Below are positions 61,811 through 64,000 of a DNA stretch of 64,000 nt, one piece after another. The stretch lies in assembly GCF_002028545.1 (NCBI RefSeq), contig NZ_MWPQ01000044.1:97602-161601 (forward strand), in the 5' to 3' direction. The translations under genes were made by a program, and so were the position numbers. This DNA is from Nitrobacter vulgaris. Lineage in GTDB: Bacteria > Pseudomonadota > Alphaproteobacteria > Rhizobiales > Xanthobacteraceae. Positions within the stretch are counted from its first letter, which is position 1, and the number at the start of each line of letters is the position of its first letter. The notes beneath the pieces were generated by a model. The model saw only the letters and a list, made by a program, of their open reading frames with translations, did no database searches and had not been told where the DNA came from.

Positions 61811-62152
61811 ATGCAAAAGAAATTATGCCACGAGCGGATTGCAAAAGCGCTCGTTGAGAATGCGATCAACGATGGCTTTCTAATTTCGGTCACGGGGACG
61901 CAAAGGGTTGTCGACCGATCACGGAACTTCGCCGAAATCACCAAGGCGATGTTCAGCACCGATATGGACACGCTCACACTGAATGTCGAAAAACGGCGTG
62001 TCGGTATCATCACTCTGGCTTACGGCAACGGCGATAACGGCTTGGGTGTGATCAGCGATCACACTGACGTCCCGCACATTAACCGTTTAGTTGAGCAAAC
62101 TCTGAAGGAACTGGAACCGAACTCCATGCCAAATCTGCAGAGGCCGGATTAA
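61811..62152 (+). CDS. small protein of unknown function
   Basis: About 113 residues from ATG 61811 (MQKKLCHERIAKALVENAIN); ATG 61793 is an alternative. It continues FLISVTGTQRVVDRSRNFAE and DTLTLNVEKRRVGIITLAYG, with no signal peptide or membrane segment. The balanced composition and coherent alpha/beta pattern support a real gene. I do not recognise a family with confidence. Confidence 0.55.
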   Translation: MQKKLCHERIAKALVENAINDGFLISVTGTQRVVDRSRNFAEITKAMFSTDMDTLTLNVEKRRVGIITLAYGNGDNGLGVISDHTDVPHINRLVEQTLKELEPNSMPNLQRPD

Positions 62153-62258
62153 CCTCTATCGATAATCCAGGGTGGAAAAGGCGTCCTCGTGATGGATCTT
62201 CCCCATCTCGTCATCATTCGGGCATCGCCACGCAGTGGTATGAGCAGACCGATCAAGC

Positions 62259-63903
62259 TCAGACGATACCACCATCCTCGCGGGTAATCACAAGCGTCGC
62301 CGACCGCGGCACCGCTGAACCGCCGGCTGGCCAGTGGCTACCAAGACGTCCTTGCGCAAACTCATCGGCGCTCGTATGCGCACCTGGGTGCTGGACGTTG
62401 ACGAACATGGTGCGGCCGTCCGGCGTCGTCGTCACGCCAGTGATCTCCTGCCCCAGCGGTCCTGTCAGAAATCGACGAATCTCTCCTGTCATTGGATCTG
62501 CGCATAGCATTGCGTTGTTTCCGAACGGCTCAAAGCGGCCCTTGTTCAGTGCGCAGTCGCCGATGTCGGTCTGGATCCACAATCGGCCGTTGGCGTCGAA
62601 CCACAGCCCATCAGGACAAGCGAACAGGTTGTTATCGTCCAGCGGACGCCCGGTCAGGTCGCGGCCAGAAGCCTGGTCGCCACCGATGACAAACAGATCC
62701 CAGCGGAAGCTTGTCGCTGCGTGGTCAGCGCCTTCTTCGGTCCAACGCACGATATGCCCGAAATAATTCTCAGCGCGTGGATTTGCCTTGTCGACCTCAT
62801 CCGGCTTGCGCTTAACATTGCTCGTGAGACTGAAGTAGACCGCGCCGGTCGTTGGCTCAATCGCACCCGATTCCGGCCGGTCCATACGGGTGGCGCCGAC
62901 ATGTTTCGCCGCGGCGCGGGTGTTGACCAGCACCTCGGCCTGACTGCCGAATCCGTTTTCAGACGTCAGGCCGTTCTGACCAGCCGCAAGCGCCAGCCAG
63001 TCGCCGCTCCCGTCATCATTGAACCGCGCGACATATAGCGTTCCGTCATCGAGCAGATGGCCACCGGCGCTGGCGTTGTCATAGGGCTGCGCGCTGACGA
63101 ATTTGTAAATGAACTGGAACATGGCATCGTCGCCAGAATAGCAGACCAGCGGCTTGCCTTCGGTCGCCGGCGCGAAGACAACACCCTCATGTGCGAAGCG
63201 CCCCAGCGCGGTGCGCTTGACCGGTACCGCACCGGGTCGCGACGGATCGATCTCCACCATCCAGCCGAAGGCGTTTGGCTCGTTGCGATAGTCCTCGGCC
63301 GGACTTTGCGTTTTACGCGAGGCATCGAAGCGAACGAAAGCATCGTCGCCGTTGTCGGCCAGTTCCCAATGATAGCGCGTCTTGCCGCGCGGCACCCGAT
63401 ACTGGCTGTGCTCCCGCGGCTGATCCGGCTTGCCTTCCTTGCTGTCGTCGTTGCGAAAATACAGCGCCCAGTTCTCCTCTGCGGCAAGATAGGTGTTCCA
63501 TGGTGTCGCGCTCGACGCACAATTGCCCAGCGTACCGCGTACGCAGGTGCCGTCTGGGCTGTATTTCGTTTTGACGAAGTCGCTCCCGCGCACGGGTCCA
63601 GCCAGCTCCATCGGCGTCAGCGCGGTGACTCGCCGATTGCGAGGGTCGGCGACGGCCACCCATCGGCCACCGGCCTCGCGGCGGATTCGAACGACACTGA
63701 CGCCATGCGCATTCATTTCCTTGAGCACGTCGTCAGCCGGTCGGCCGCCATCGATGAGATAAGCATCTTCGGCGCAGAGCTTGAGACCGGAGGCGGAGAT
63801 GTGCATTAACCGCGGTTCGACGTATTCGTGGTTGATAACAAGCAGCCCGTCATCGGTATGGCCATCGATTGCGAAGAAGTGCATCCCGTCATGGTGACTA
63901 CCT
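62259..63903 (-). pseudogene. PhoX/DUF839-type phosphatase, 5' end removed by an insertion element
   Basis: The frame from ATG 63884 gives 541 residues beginning MHFFAIDGHTDDGLLVINHE. The PhoX pattern HDGMHFF is found across this ATG (the codons upstream read SHHDG), so translation originally began well upstream. The rest is intact: NTYLAAEENWALYFRNDDSK, RFDASRKTQSPAEDYRNEPN, FGHIVRWTEEGADHAATSFR and LWIQTDIGDCALNKG. PhoX enzymes are calcium/iron-dependent exported alkaline phosphatases of about 620-690 residues. The Tat signal and the first ~100 residues are gone, cut at the IS21-like end. It is probably non-functional or not exported. Confidence 0.8.
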
Positions 63904-64000
63904 GCTGATTCCGGAGCAAGCCGCCCACCTATTCCAGGATGATGCCGCCCACCTGTTCCGATTAATTGTCGCCCAGCATTCCGATTAATCCTCGCCCAGC
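63903..64000. mobile_element. terminus of an IS21-like insertion element (rest outside window)
   Basis: Four CGCCCA-type units (63922, 63946, 63970, 63993) recur every 23-24 bp, separated by TATTCC-AGGAT, TGTTCC-GATTAAT and ATTCC-GATTAAT. This is the multi-repeat terminal structure of IS21-family elements recalled from Bradyrhizobium-type genomes. The first element base cannot be placed exactly; the TG at 63903 is the likely tip. It interrupts the PhoX reading frame. Transposase genes are not in the window. Confidence 0.7.

Overview
The window is a GC-rich chromosomal stretch from an alphaproteobacterium of the Bradyrhizobium / Rhodopseudomonas / Nitrobacter / Afipia group. This rests on gene content (ImuA-ImuB-DnaE2 mutasome with a GTTC-N7-GTTC LexA box, a hopanoid locus including hpnP, a MoSto-type molybdenum store, a Sinorhizobium-type PmtA) and on palindromic intergenic repeats of a kind common in that family. 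The genus cannot be fixed from sequence reading alone. No tRNA, rRNA, CRISPR array or complete mobile element was found.

Layout. (1) 1-4480: SOS mutasome operon imuA-imuB-dnaE2 on the minus strand; dnaE2 runs off the left edge. A broken UdgX-type uracil-DNA glycosylase remnant lies beyond its LexA box. (2) 5066-6235: M20 amidohydrolase. (3) 6296-25468: hopanoid locus with hpnO, a DUF2147 gene, hpnN, ispH-hpnH, hpnG-shc-hpnE-hpnD-hpnC (an overlapping minus-strand operon), two small exported proteins, a second MMPL/RND transporter and the C-2 methylase hpnP. Together these cover squalene synthesis from farnesyl diphosphate (HpnD, HpnC, HpnE), cyclisation (Shc), side-chain addition and processing (HpnH, HpnG, HpnO), C-2 methylation (HpnP) and transport (HpnN). 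(4) 25712-31708: amidase, PEP carboxylase, a DUF6489-like small protein and an FAD amino-acid oxidoreductase. (5) 31876-36984: TetR regulator, membrane-fusion protein and RND pump, with a palindromic operator before the regulator. (6) 37124-42737: glutamate/leucine-type dehydrogenase, ferredoxin reductase, serine hydrolase, CoA-ester lyase and MaoC hydratase. (7) 43008-47764: paired palindromic repeats around a small membrane protein, then a FecI-FecR-TonB receptor iron-uptake set. (8) 48083-50674: ModE-type regulator and the two molybdenum-storage subunits mosB-mosA, with a perfect ModE-like palindrome and a strong terminator between them. (9) 51158-57025: a phospholipid head-group cluster (BtaB-like methyltransferase, large phosphatidylserine decarboxylase, membrane-anchored class III aminotransferase, Mpo1/DUF962-like protein, PmtA, GT4 glycosyltransferase). 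(10) 57293-64000: zinc-ribbon protein, RMD1/DUF155 protein, GST, CYTH-CHAD protein, small stress-type proteins, and a PhoX phosphatase whose 5' end is cut by an IS21-like element leaving the window.

The stretches that most deserve a second look are the lipid cluster in (9), built around a membrane-anchored aminotransferase with no obvious textbook role; the ModE/MoSto module in (8); and the non-core genes embedded in the hopanoid locus (second MMPL transporter, Cys-rich repeat protein, DUF2147 protein). All functional statements come from reading motifs and recalled family resemblance; no database search was run.
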